A DNA stretch of 64,000 nt, from the NCBI RefSeq assembly GCF_001522545.3, contig NC_031799.1, positions 43,610,250 to 43,674,249 of the forward strand, given 5' to 3'. Below the pieces are notes generated by a model that searched no databases, had not been told where the DNA came from, and saw only the letters and a program-made list of their open reading frames with translations. The DNA is from Parus major. Lineage: Eukaryota > Chordata > Aves > Passeriformes > Paridae. Every line of letters starts with the position of its first letter. Positions within the stretch are counted from its first letter, which is position 1. Of the stretch, positions 26,501 to 39,200 are shown piece after piece. The translations under genes were made by a program, and so were the position numbers.

Positions 26501-29500
26501 GATCTATTATACTTTTAGAGTGTTCTTTTGAAGTGTCATACTGTGAAGGTCTTGATAGTCTGATTAAATGATTCCTGATTTGCAGACATCATCTTTTCTA
26601 ATGGTTTTGTTATTACCGAAGAAATTAAATTTACAATGGAATTTCGTTCGATGAAAATGATGCTGTTGTCTTAACAAAAGTGTGCTGCTGCTTTTCTTAA
26701 CAGCAAAAGAGTGAATTCTGTACTTTTTTATGATGTAGCCATTTTCTATATCTGTCTTCATGTAAAGGCCTTTGTAGAATAGAAATGGAGAGAAGTTTCT
26801 TCCAACCAGCAAGTTTGCAAGCAGAAGTTCCAGAAGTATTCATTCAAGAGAAAGGATAGAAATACTAGCTCTGACTTAGGCAATTAAATGGATTACTAAG
26901 TACTGTACCTCCCATGGGGAAAAAAAACCAAAAACATTCTCTCCCACCATGTGTTTGTTTGTAGACAGTGAATGAAATGGAAATACGAGTTCCTGAACCA
27001 TTCCTCTCCTGATGAAAAACAGTGTGATGATATGTGTTCAGTGTTCTGAGAAGTGTCTACTGAACACATGCAAATGCTGCCCTTTCCAACTACTGTGTGT
27101 AGAGGGAAGAAAGCAGTTATTCTACTATATGTGGTTCAGTATTTTGGTTTTACCCGGTTAATACAAGAAATAAATGATCCAAGTAGACTTTTATAAGGCA
27201 GAAAGGAAATTATAAGGATTGCACAGCGCAAACGTATACATTTTGCTCCAAGCTTTTTGACCTCAACTTTTCCTACTGTCCTAAAGGAAAATGGTACATG
27301 GATAACGATCTAGAAAAAGAAGTCACAAGAAGTAATGTCTGAAAACTTTGATTAGGATAAGGTGTTTGGGAAAGGACATCATTGCAAGCAGATTGTAAAA
27401 GTATTGTATACAGGAAACAACCTTCCAAACTGTACTGGAAACAGTGCTACAGTGCACATCTGAGCAATGAAATGCCTTTAGCATTGACACATCATCATAA
27501 GTGGACAGGCTCATCTCAGCTTCCTCTCAGCTAGCCCATCCTGGGCTCATTCTCAAGGGCAGGTGCTGCAATTGTCAACCATTGGTTGACAATGGTTTCA
27601 GAGCAAGAATAAACACACCTGAACTGTTTTCGGCACCCTCTCAATAGGGCTGACCCTGCTTGGTCTGGACATGATTTCAGCATTGTTTATACCAGTGCCC
27701 AAGTTGTTTTCATCACCTCCACAACTGCACCAATATCTGAAAACAAGTACAGACAAAGCAAGACAACAACCAGCAGCCAGTGACAGGAGGAAAACATGAG
27801 GCTTTCAATCGTGTTCCTTGGGAATTTGCAGGGTTGAGCCTGGTGACAAAGATGTAAAGGTCCCTGTGAACTGAAAGCCAAGAATGCACAAATGTCAGCT
27901 TTACAGGGACAGCCATTTAACAAGATCACTAGTGCAAAACATTTTTATTCTTTATTCAGTAACATAGATCAAATTGCTTTCTATAGAAAGCATTTTGCCT
28001 TTTCTCAAAGGTGCAAAATGTCTTCTGTCATGCCCAGCAAAAGCATCTTCTAAAGACAGAGTTATCCTTGTTGCATTTTTCTCTACTGAATATATCTATG
28101 GAGACTGGGATCTCTCCACACTGGGTACTTACCAAAAGAGGTGACTTTGTCTCTGGAGAACTCAAGCTCTCTTCCTTAGTAAACAAATACATCGTTACAG
28201 CGAATCAGGTTCATCTGCAGATCCTGAAAATATACCTTTATTACATAAATATCATTCCAGCATGATTTGTTTAAACAAGATGCTAGTGTTTATCCCTGAC
28301 ATTGATCCTTTTGCCAGAGAGATTTTCTGAAAGTCTCACTTGTGCAAGAGCAGCATCCCTGTTTTTTAGGGCTAGAGGCAACTGTAGGAAAGCAGAACTT
28401 AAAATATTGGGACAGCTTTCAGCCCACATGAAACTCAGATGGATAGAAGATATGGAGGATTATTCTGATCAACAGGTGTTTGCAAATAAGAAGGCTTTTT
28501 AGAACCTGACAAGTGAATCATGAAAAAAAAAATTGAAAAAGAGGCTAGCACCATGTCATCAGCAGAAAAAAAGAATGGGAGATCCTTGTCCCATGGCAAA
28601 CTCGCAGAGAGCATCACGAAGACGGGCAACATGACTGAAATGTGTTCACGGGAGCAGATATGAGGTAATTTCAGGTTACATGCTGAGTAAGAATGGAGAG
28701 AAGAAGGAGAAAGAGCAAAGAAAATGAAATCTATAGATCCTTAGTGTGGTTGGTGGAGAGTCATTCACACTGAAGTCTGAAACACAGGAAGCCTGCATTG
28801 CTATGGTGATATTTGGGAGCCCTGCCCCAGCATGAAGAATGAAGGTGAAGGAGGAGCTGATAGGCAGCAGCAGAAAGGACAGGCAAAACATAGAAGATAA
28901 ATAAATTCCTTCTCCGTGATCAAGGGGAAAGCTTCATGGAAGTTTTCTGCAGAAAAGCTTATGAACTGGAAGGACAACTCCAGGGCTGCAAATCTTGAGA
29001 ACATTTCTGCCCTCTCATTTTACTTATCCCCTGGACTGACTTTTTATCTTTTTGTGAGCCATGTTGAATATACTTCCCTTTGGATTTGACTTTGTCTTCT
29101 CACTTTTTGGATTTTTGTGGATTTTCAGTGATCACTGTACTAACTATTCCTGCTCAAAGCAAATTACCAGAAGACACAACCTGCCATCACAGAAATAGGG
29201 AAATCATTGTATTTTCATAGATTTTATGTGACTAATGAAAGCAGCAGTGTAAATTGTTGTTATGCACCACATTGCACATTTTAAAAAAGAACTCTCTGGT
29301 CCCTTCATGGGATGGAGTAAACAGTGAGCTGCAACACATTTTTGCTAGCCATGATTCTTCTTTCTTTTTCAAAACAGATAAGCAAAAATACTTTTTTTTT
29401 CTCTCTGATGAATTTTTGCTGTAATTTTCGCCAAGTTTTATCTTCTGGAAAGGTTACACTTTCTTGCATCTCTTCTGATCATTTTTCACTAACACCCAAC

Positions 29501-29603
29501 CAGGAGGTCACTTAATGCACTCGCACTCCATAGACCAGCAGATGTAAGTCTGTTAGGGCAGTGGTTTTGGTGTACTATTGCTTATCACGTTTTTGCCCTT
29601 TAG
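23593..29603 (+). other. NRG1: NRG1 intron between EGF-N and alpha exons
   Basis: This is an intron of 6.0 kb, GT-AG, with no other gene. It contains a TTTTGGGG-like run at about 24585-24616, a 22-base poly-A tract at 25914-25935 and a perfect odd palindrome at 27571-27593. The open frames are short and featureless. Confidence 0.8.
27571..27593. repeat. Perfect 11-bp inverted repeat, 1-nt centre
   Basis: Positions 27571-27581 (attgtcaacca) are the exact reverse complement of 27583-27593, with a single T at the centre. A 1-nt centre makes an RNA hairpin strained, so a DNA-binding dyad or cruciform is at least as likely. No known factor site is recognised. Confidence 0.55.
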
Positions 29604-29671
29604 GTGCCAACCTGGATTCACTGGAGCAAGATGTACTGAAACTCTGCCCATGAAAATCCAAAACCAAGAAA
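29604..29671 (+). CDS. NRG1: NRG1 alpha-type EGF-C exon
   Basis: This is one of two alternative exons that complete the EGF-like domain; using it gives the alpha class of neuregulin, which binds ErbB receptors more weakly than beta. After the split arginine codon it reads CQPGFTGARCTETLPMK followed by IQNQE, supplying cysteines 5 and 6 and the alpha-specific juxtamembrane stretch. The acceptor is 'gcccttttag' and the donor 'gtatgt' at 29672. The 68 bp end with one base (A), which joins AA of the transmembrane exon to make lysine, giving the alpha2 junction EK-AEELY. Human alpha has NVPMKV where this has TLPMKI. The beta exon follows 648 bases later, so the pair is compact and suited to mutually exclusive splicing. 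Confidence 0.96.
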
Positions 29672-30319
29672 GTATGTTAAAATAATCTGAACTTTGCTTT
29701 CTTCCCCAACTACAGCAACAAAATCAATAGTACTTGGTGTTTTCACAGTTCAGCTGGAACCGGCCTCTTTACTCACTAATTTATGACCTGACTTTCTGAA
29801 GTACAATCTGTACACCATGGCATTATTGACCTCCAAAATATTTCTTGTTTGTGTGATTTTTGATCTTTCCATTCATTCACAGATGCATTTGTTTTGCACA
29901 CACTGGCAGTTTTCCTGTTTGGGAGACTGCTGCAAAGTGCAACCCTAAAAGACCAAACTCATGGAGATGAGAATGTACAGATCTTGAGTCCTTGCTGCCT
30001 TGTGGAAAGAGCATCCTAAAAATCTGGGTCTCTGGAATGGTGAATTTCTGTCTCAGATCCTGAAACACACTTTGATCTGGATTGGTTTGGTTTTGGCTGG
30101 TTTTTCAGGGGGGATTTCTTTACATTTCCACAGAGCAAATGACTTGCTCTCAACATCCTGAGCTATTTTGACACGCTAAACCGAGATTCAGTTTCTGAAA
30201 GTGAACTCACCAAGTCATATCAGTTCACACTGAAGGAGCTTCTTTCTTAGCATATATTCACCTCTTCTCTTTTCTCTGTTTTTTTCTCTACCATTTTTTT
30301 TGTTTGTTTTTCCTCTCAG

Positions 30320-30378
30320 GTGCCCAAATGAATTTACTGGTGATCGCTGCCAAAACTACGTAATGGCCAGCTTCTACA
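30320..30378 (+). CDS. NRG1: NRG1 beta-type EGF-C exon
   Basis: This is the second alternative EGF-C exon, giving the high-affinity beta isoforms that predominate in neurons. After the split arginine it reads CPNEFTGDRCQNYVMASFY, with cysteines 5 and 6, and ends with one base (A). A strong pyrimidine tract and 'tcctctcag' precede it. The donor gtacgt at 30379 joins either to the 24-nt microexon (beta1) or straight to the transmembrane exon (beta2); the joined codons are both AA-containing lysine codons, so both are in frame. The exon is 59 bp. From memory, the coded residues after the first codon match human exactly. If the donor is not used, reading continues into the beta3-type end listed next. 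Confidence 0.97.
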
Positions 30379-30413
30379 GTACGTCCACTACTTTTCTGTC
30401 TGTGCCGCAGTAG
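30379..30413 (+). CDS. NRG1: NRG1 beta3-type read-through C-terminus
   Basis: When the donor at 30379 is ignored, the beta reading frame runs on as STSTTFLSVPQ and stops at TAG (30411-30413). Human beta3 has the closely similar ending STSTPFLSLPE at the same place, so the alternative terminus is conserved in length and sequence (the human text is from memory). The product would be a neuregulin without a transmembrane segment or tail. Use of this end needs a polyadenylation site within the following intron, and I did not find a clear AATAAA immediately downstream. The same bases serve as both splice donor and coding sequence. Confidence 0.85.
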
Positions 30414-30927
30414 AAGCATGCTCAGTTGGTGCTGCTTTCTTGTCGCTGCCTCTTTCCTCCAATTTTATTTTTTTTTTTAATCTGTAACTAGATTTGTTGC
30501 CTAAGGCCTAATATTGATTGTCTCTGCCTGTTGCATGAAAATTATAACAAAAAGCAGTTGCGAATTATAACAGAAAGCAATCCTGAGATTGTTTGGCATT
30601 GAGGGTATGGGGAAATGCAAGACTTAGGAATGCTGTGAAATTAACTCTGAATGTGTGATATGGACTCCCTGCTGACATCAAGCAGAAAAAGTACACAAAT
30701 GACATTTTGAAAGTCTCCCATTTTATTTGTCACAAAAAGCTTATAAGGCATAACAGGCCAGCACTCCATCAGCCAAAGGGTGGGTAGCGAGTCCTTGACT
30801 TATATATGAGATTTGCATTTGGAACTAGAGGTTAAAGGTCATTGAAGTGCTTACATTGTTTCTAAAGGGCAGGTGCCAAACAGGAGCAAAATGTTCTTCC
30901 TCCTCTTTGTCCAAGCTTCAGTGGAAA

Positions 30928-30986
30928 GAAAAAGAAAAAGAAAAAGAAAAAGAAAAAGAAAAAGAAAAAGAAAAAGAAAAAGAAAA
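30928..30986 (+). repeat. (GAAAAA)n hexanucleotide microsatellite
   Basis: Nine full GAAAAA units plus a partial unit run from 30928. The purine strand is the sense strand of NRG1. It opens artificial Lys-Arg and Phe-Leu reading frames on the two strands; these are repeat artefacts, not genes. Confidence 0.95.
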
Positions 30987-33804
30987 GGGGGACAGATAAC
31001 TTTAATAATGGGGTCTAACATGTTTTGGGTATATTGTGAGCAGCAGATCAAAGATTAATTGGCCAAATGAAAGTATCAAACATGCACATACGCAGACTGC
31101 TAGAATCAGCACTGCAGTCACATCCCATAAGGTTTCCCATGGAGAATTGGCTAATTATTATAACTTGACAAGGTTGTAGCAGAAGATACACTATGTATTT
31201 GTTTTCTCTCATTGGCTATGGCAAAGTCAAAGGTAACACACAAGAAAATCACTTAGATCGTAAATTTATATGCATGCTTACTACTTACATTCAACTGTTC
31301 CTGGCATCAGAATGTACTGTGATCTAAAAACAGTATTGTAGAAACTGGTTTTTTGATGCCAGCACAGAAAGACTATAGACCAGTTTAATTTAATTTCAGT
31401 TGGTATATAGGACAGAAAGCTGTGAGTATATGCTGGACATTTTGGACCCTGCAGAGATGCACAGAGGTTTTCTCTTACAATGATGGATAAAAAACATCCA
31501 TACATAATTCATACTTTCCTTCATGGAAGCTACCCACATGAATCCCAAGAGTGCTGACTGGGGACTGGACCTTCCAGCACTTGGGTGTTTTAGAAGCTTT
31601 ATTAGTGTGAGTTATACTTAAATGCCTCTGGTAATGATGGCTTTAAAAATGTTTATGCTGTTACAGTATTTGTTTACCAAATGTTAGATTTAAGTGGCCT
31701 TTTCTGTCGATTGTGTTGAAAAGTGCAGTTAAGATTTTCTGATCTTAGAATAGTAATTTAAAGGGAGGTAGTGTGAAAAATATAAGATCCATTGTTTGCT
31801 GCTGTATTTTCTCTGAAAACTATAGAAGAATTGTGTGTTGATTATAATTTTTTTTTTGAACCTAGGAGAAAAAAAAAATGTTTAGGTGGGTTTTTCTTCC
31901 TTTGTCTTTCAGTTTCCTAACCATGGTTGGGATTTTTAATGACACCAGGTTGAGATTTTTCTGAAGTTGCCTCCATGGAAAAGGCACAATGCCCTCGCCT
32001 TGCTGCAAGAGTTACATTCAGTTATTAGTACTTAAGTTGGTAAAGTGCTTCCTCTTTTGAAATCAGAGGCAGGAAGGCACACCACTACCTACCTTAGGCC
32101 ACTCTGAAACCCCAGCCAGTGGCTATGAGACACTAGAACTTCTGCCTGCCCTGCACCAGCACTGCAACCTCTGATTTCTTATACTGCTTAAGGTCTTGAA
32201 ATGACACATTTGGAAAGGGTCCACTGATGTTTATACTTACCTGAAAAAAATCAATGAAGAAGCATTTATATGACTTTTTATTATCATATCCAAAGCAGAC
32301 CAGAGTATACTATTTAACAGAGAACTTAGAATGAGAGTTTTCTAAAGCCAAATGTTGCATCTGGGGCTTAAAGCCAAGCTTATATTTTGCACCAAGTGTG
32401 TGGATGACTAACTTAGTTCTGTAGATGCAGCTTTTGCAAAGTACAGAGCAAATTGGGATGCTAAACAGTATGAGTGCTACTAGGAAACAATGTATGTGTG
32501 AACCATACATACTTGCATTGCATAGCTATGCAAGTTCACTTGCTTTAAGAAAGGTCTTTCTTTATTTGGAAAGAAGGAGTCAGTGGGGTTCCAAGACAAG
32601 TGTGCTTACCGATGAGCTGTTACTATCTTAATTTAGATGATAAAGAAAATTTGTCTTCAGAAATCTGTCCTGGAGCTGGTATTTGAGGGTCCTGAAGTTA
32701 CTGGGCTGAGGACCTTTTGCCAGATCAGAGCAAGGCACCACTGGGCAGTATGGAAATGCCCTGTCCCACCAGAGTGCAAGGCTAACTTGTCTCACCTCAG
32801 AAGCCTGGCTGGCAGACCAGGGGTAGTGTCCTTTCCTTGAGCACAGCAGTCACAGCTGCTATCAGCCATGCTGCCCTGGATTTTATTTTTTTTTTGTGAC
32901 TGCTTTGTCTTTGAGGCTCATGATCCACCACTGGTCCAAAAGACAGCAGAAGGCAGTCAACAAATAGTTTTGAAAATACATCAGTTCAAGACAGATACAT
33001 TTTCTGTCTGAATGTTCATGCATTCACTCCCCTGAAGTCAAGGAATCAAGGTAAATGGAGGAGAGCAAAAGTAATGAGTAAACATTAAAAGTTTAGGGTA
33101 ATTTTAGTTAGGCATGAGAACTCTTATAGAAACACTGTGCAGAATGATCCCTGGAATAAGAAACAGTGATTAAGCCATGAATTAGTAGAAGGTTGAGGAA
33201 ACATATCTAGAGTTTAATCACAGGTAAACCCTTTGCCCTCTCAAATGCCTCAGATGGACCAAGGTCCCCACCCACAGGGCCAATGGACTTGCTTACTCCA
33301 CTAGTTAACAATTTTATATGAATTGTGAATTTAGAACTGGCCAGAGGCATGCTCTGGGCCTTCTTGGGCACCAGCTGAAAAGGGTCCATGCCGTCCCTCA
33401 GCATGAGGCACCAGTTTAAACAATGTCCATTTCAGCTCTGCCATCCCTGATAAGTAAGAGGGACAGTACCAAGAGGGGCAAAAAGAATTTTCTTTTTAGG
33501 TAATAATGGCCCTTGCCTCTTATTGTCACTGTGAACCTGGCTGAAGCATTAACAGGGGCAGGAAAAAAGCTATGATATTCTAGAAGGGTGACCAAAACTG
33601 CAGTCACTGTGTGATGGTCTGATTTTTTAGCCTTTCATATAAACTACAGGTCTTCATCAGTCTGCCTTTAGCTATTCTACTACCTCAGCATTTCTGATTT
33701 TTTACATTTTCTCAGGTAGTCACATGTGTATGAAGGTAGTAGACAATCTCACCTGAAATTTTCATTTTCTAAAGACTTTCAGCACCCTAAATTGTACATG
33801 TACA

Positions 33805-33853
33805 CTTTATGTGCTGAGACCTTTATGTGCTGAGGAATCTTTATGTGCAAGAT
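33805..33853. repeat. Short imperfect tandem repeat (three units of about 16-18 bp)
   Basis: The word ctttatgtgctgag occurs at 33805 and 33821, and a shortened copy (ctttatgtgc) begins at 33839. It lies directly after a 12-bp palindrome, tgtacatgtaca, at 33793-33804. This looks like a local slippage product. Confidence 0.7.
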
Positions 33854-36248
33854 TCCTAAATGAACAAGCAGATTTGAAAAATGTCATTGTCCATTTTTTC
33901 CTCAACATTAAAAAAGACTATAGGTTTTCACTATAAACTGCTCGGTTAATGTTCACTAAGTGCTAAAATTGCAGTGATAAGATGCTTCAAGTATGAAAGA
34001 ACAAGTTTTCTGTGCTCCTGAGATTTGAACCAATTGTCACTTTTACAGGAGCCATAGGACTTAACACATCAAGTTCAAAACCAACTTTGCAACCCGAGTA
34101 CTATTGAAATGAACCAGATTTTGTATCCAAAGTGGAGTTTAAATGCCACAAAGAGACTGTATTTTAGTCCCTCAAATAGAAATGGCTGACATATAGGGAG
34201 TCTTCTCTGTGATAGTTTAGGAGATTTGAGTTTGTTTTCAATTGAAATTGCATGAAGAAGAATTTATATTTTTTTATCACTTTTCATTACCCACGGAAAG
34301 AAACATGACATTTTGGTGTTTCAGAGTTTAAATCAGTCTTCCTGGATCTCTCTGCTGTTGCAGTTGATCCAAATGGGTCCTTTGTTTGCCAGGTGCAAGT
34401 TCTCTTCAAAAACCTGAGGTAGTGCTCACCCCTCACTGGCACCACCATGTCTCCAGGCTACCCACCTGAATCCATACAGCAGTCACCCCAAAGCCTTGAG
34501 TGCCCAGCAGCTGTGGCACACCACTCATAAACAGAGCATGCAGATCTGGAGGATTCATTTCCACATTTCCCAGCATCATCCTCTTGTTCCATAGACCCTG
34601 CATCTCAGCAGGCTACGATATACCCAACAAGTTGTAGTTTTAAATAACTGTGGTGAAAAAAAATTGCTTCCTAAGCATTTTTTCCTGCAGGACTGTTATG
34701 TTCCCCCCAGTCACAACCAGAATGAAAGATGAGTTGTTAACAATAATTAATTTTATTTATTCATAGGGCACCTAGAGACAAATATTCAATGTTTGAATAC
34801 ACAAACACGTATTTTGTGTATTACACACCGCATGTAAAAAGTGTGCAAAAATATCAGGCTAAGTAGGAAAATATCAAAAATAATCACCTGTTTATAAAAG
34901 GAGAAGTGTTGGGATGTTTTGCTTATCAGATTTAGGGAGTATAACTAGGTATACTGTAGATAAATCAGAGCTACATAACATCTGAGTTTGAATAAGCAGT
35001 GCATGTTTCTTCAGCATGTTTTCTTGTTAGGCCTTCCAGCCAGAATCTATTCCAATTTTAAATACCAACTTCCTATTGAATTATGTGAAATAGAAACTGC
35101 ATGATATGAATGACTTCCCTAAAATTAAATTACCTTCAAACTAGGTGTCTTACCTATAAGCAAGCATAATTACAGCAATATATATGCATGGGCATGTCAT
35201 TCATTTTACTGAAGATTTAATCAAGCTTTCTATGCAACTAATGTATATCATTAGCAGAGGTCAGGTAGGCATGTGATACTGGCTCTTTAGGAAGAGACCT
35301 GGATGGATTCCAACTTACTTAACCCTTAAAATGTTCCTTATTGGCAACAAAGAATTTACATTCCCCATGTATGTGCAAACTACATTAAAAAATCCATTTG
35401 CCATGAAAATTACCATTGGATTTAAATTCCACAGCACACAAGAACAAGAAAATGCAAGAGCTACCATGGCTGTAGTGTTGGCCCCCTGGGAAGGGTCTCC
35501 TAGGATACCTGCTGGGGGAAAAATTGTGTTCCTCTTTACCCACAGGTGCTGGGGCCTGGGAGTGCTGATTTAGGCATGTGATTTGTGTAAGGGGATCAGG
35601 CCCTGCACCCCAGGATCCATCCAGCTGGTCAGCAAGTTGTTCTGCCAACGCAGCACAGTCCAAAGTCAGGGAAAAAGGGTTGGCTCCTCAGAAGCTGGAG
35701 GCCTGCTGCAGTCAATTTGCAAAGCAGAGGACTCCCACTACTGAGTAAGCAGTGCCAGCCACCTCCAGGTCACAACCTTCAAGAGCAGGGATACGCATTC
35801 TGGGTACAGAAGCACAGCCAGGAGGGAGAGCAATGCACAACCCATTTACAGGGGCATGCTGCCCTTTGTAAAGCATCCCTTTGCTGTCATGTTCCCCTGT
35901 GAAAACAATCAGCCATTGCCCATAGTATTCTCAGGCCACAGCTCTGCTCATCTCAGTAAGATCTTTAAGGGTTAATGGTTCCTTCTGCATTCCCTGGACT
36001 GTGGCTGCTCAGATGCCCCATGTATACATATTTTTGTGTATGGCCTTGCAAAAGGTCTAGTCACATAGCTAAGAAAGGTGCACTTGAGCAACTGCCCACA
36101 TAACCATGCACCCTTTGTCCTGTTTCATGTGAAGACACAGAATAGCTGTAATTCTCATATGTAATTTATTTTTAAGTACAGTGTATTGCTCTTTTCTGAA
36201 ACTTTTTCCTTTTTCTTTCTTTTTTTTGACAACTTTCTGCATTGGCAG

Positions 36249-36272
36249 AGCATCTTGGGATTGAATTTATGG
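36249..36272 (+). CDS. NRG1: NRG1 beta1-specific 24-nt microexon
   Basis: This microexon adds the eight residues KHLGIEFM to the stalk between the EGF-like domain and the membrane, defining beta1. It begins with AG, completing the lysine codon left open by the beta exon, and ends with G, completing glutamate with AA of the transmembrane exon (...FM-EAEELY). Being 24 bp it can be skipped without frame change, which gives beta2. A pyrimidine-rich tract at about 36190-36236 precedes the acceptor 'attggcag', and the donor is gtatgg. The stalk region is where metalloproteases such as ADAM17 and BACE1 shed neuregulin; that is established for mammals. From memory the 24 bases equal the human exon. 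Confidence 0.95.
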
Positions 36273-39200
36273 GTATGGACCAATCATTCCTTTTAGCCTG
36301 CAGATTCTAGACCCTGAGAGATAAACCCCTTTTTATTTTTTTTCCCTCCACTTCCCCTTTTCAATTCCTAACCAATTTCATTATGCTTTAAAAGGGATCA
36401 TACAGCTATAACAACAACCCTTGTCAAAGTGTTAGTGGAGATCAGTTCACTAAAATGATAATATTGATAGAATATTCCAGATTTAAGGAGTTCTAGGAAT
36501 TACTGAAGTGATCAGAACGTAGTGTACATTCCTTTTTCTGCTGTATAGTTTTGACAAGTTTTGATATCTGCTTTTGGTGAGTTTTTCTCGGGTTGCCAGG
36601 TTTTGGAAACACTCTAAGTGTTAAGCAAAATGTCTAACTAGTGTATTAAAAGAGAAAAACTGTTATGGCCACTTAAAATTCTGCAAAATTACAGTGTTGA
36701 GCTCTGATTTTCAAGTAAAGTTTTATGTCTAAACACATCTAGGTGGTTACACATCATATGTAAATCAGTACATATCTGTAAATGATATGCATATATGCAT
36801 TTCTTTCCAGGTCTGTGAATTTGAAGTGGACTGAAAGTTATTTAGGAATTTAAGTAGAAGTTTACAGCTAGAGTCTAGATTCTCAAATCAGCAAATATAT
36901 TCAATATTTCTAAAACTAAACTCAACAAGAACATTGGCAGTGGGTACCATCTTCACACTTCAGCTTTAAATATAATAGAAATAGATCTTTTAAATCTTAT
37001 TCATTAATAGACAGTACTTATCTGACTAGCTATTTGTATTCAGCAGTACAAATAATGCATTTCTTGACCAGGCTAACTTGAAATTCAGGTCAATTTTAGT
37101 TTGGGATATCCTATAATTATTGATAAATAATTTTTTTTAAAAAAAAAAACAGATGGTGAGGCAGTTTTAGTTCATGTTTTTATTAAAAATGCCCCTACAA
37201 AATGTCATTAGCTTAAGCTGTGAACTGTGGAAAACCAATTACAAGCCCAAATTTAAAAAATCACTCACAACCCATCTTATTTTTGCTTTTATTATTATCC
37301 TAAGTTAGCATTCATTCCCACTAATACATATTAGATTATAGTGGAAGATATATAGCTACATTAACATATGAGGGGTTAAATTAAAATCCTTTAAAAAAAC
37401 TAACATGCAAATTTTGCTTTATATATGAAATTGCATCAGCAGATCAACTTCTTGGAATTAAATTCTTTTAAAAATCTCAAGGGATCTGTAAGAAGAAAAG
37501 CTTTAAAACAGAAAAAATTTAAGACCTCATATATCATCAGTTGTGTATAAATTAGAGTGATGTGAAATTAATTGCATATTTGAAAGGCTGCCTATGTAAT
37601 ACCTTAAGTCTTACACTGATTTGATTTGCCTAGCATTCTGTAGTGTAAAAAAATGATTCAAATTATTTTCACTACTTAACAGGCTAACATCTTTCCTAAA
37701 TTCTCACTGCACATACAATAGTTTAGACTTTCCTGCAAGGCTGCTTTTCATTTTTTCCAAGATTGTTCTGTCAGCATCAGTGTTATTTAGTTGGGTGTCA
37801 GTAACTGACTCCATAAACTTTAACACTGGTCAGAGAGAGAAGGCTGTTTCGGGGCAAGATGTAGTGCAACCAGAAGTGCCCCACAAGAGTTCTTTGCAAA
37901 ACTCTTCTTGGCCTTAAACAGAGAGTCCAAGGCTTGTCTTTGAGGTACCATGCCATCTGCAGAGTTTTGGCCAGAATCCCAGTCCTGTTCCAGCTGTCAG
38001 CATCCCTGTCACCCACACTGGCCCCTGCAGACCACCAGGGCACCCCCCATTTAGCCCCGGCTGTCCCCTGTTAGCCAGGAGCGCAGCCAGGTTTACGTGA
38101 GAGCTTGCTGGTTTGCTGGCATGACATGCCCAGGTGCATGTGCTTTCCTAGGCAGAGCTTGCCCCCAGAGTTCGAGGGAGGGCATGGCAGCACCACCGTT
38201 CATGCACACCGTGTCAAGCTGCATTGTCCTTAGGGCCTCATTTCTAAGGGCACAAAAGGCAACTAAGGCTATGAAAGCAGATTCCAGGAATTTAATTTCA
38301 CATGCCCATCAATACCTGTAGTCCAAGCAGACTCGCTGGTGCTAGGAGCATTGCTCAGGGCTGCACCCATAGCCCTGCTCCCTCTCTGCATCCCCCATCC
38401 CCTGCACTGAGTGAGCACCCAGAAAAGCCCCACATATAAGCAACAAGCCTCAGGCAACTGGCAAACCCAGTCAGGTCATCACCAGTCAGCTGCCCAGCAC
38501 ATTTGCAACAGCGTCAGCCAGAAGCAAACCTCCTGGAGTCAGTGCAGTTTTTCCTTCAGTATAAAAACTGAGCAGAGTGTCCACTGCTAGTCTACTATTT
38601 CCTCTCCCTTGCCCTCCAAAAAAAACAGGTTGATACATCATTATTCATTTTGCTTTCATAAGCTAACAGCTGACAGCATGACAATGAAAAAATAATAATA
38701 ATTCAAAGCATTTCAAATTAGCCCCTAAATTGCTTAGCACAATTCTCCTGTTTCCTGTGACATCCTCGTAATACACCATTTCCATGGCTAACTAATCAGC
38801 GCTTTCAGAAGGAGCAAAAAAGGGAAGGGCATCCAGTGCCACTAACTAGCCTAGGTGAGGAGTTATGCTGTATGAGAAATCCCTTCACACTCTGCTTCAA
38901 CCTTTTTTTTCTCCCCAAGCATTTCTTCTCTCTGTTTTTTCCAGTTCCAAGCATGCTGTGCCAGGCCTGTAGTTGACTTCTCTACCCTTTTTTCCTGTCT
39001 TTCCTTATATTTTACCTTCCTCTTTTTCTTTGTCATGGTTTGGTTCAGTTGGAGTTTCAGCCCTTTCTTCCTTCTCTTTTTTGACTTTCTGTTTTTTGAG
39101 TTATATTTATTTTTCTTTTTATACATTTTTACAGCATCCTAGTTTTACCACACTCACTTCTATCCCTTCCCCCCATCTTTGTTAATAATTAGTGCTATTA

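Larger units (their letters stand above)
30414..36248 (+). other. NRG1: NRG1 intron between beta exon and beta1 microexon
   Basis: This noncoding stretch of 5.8 kb holds the GAAAAA microsatellite, an imperfect three-copy tandem repeat at 33805-33853 and otherwise unremarkable AT-rich sequence. It also serves as the 3' untranslated part of any beta3-type transcript near its start. No further exon was recognised. Confidence 0.75.

Noticed and set aside
30851..31058. Lys-Arg and Phe-Leu repeat frames
   Set aside because: Both are translations of the GAAAAA microsatellite on the two strands.
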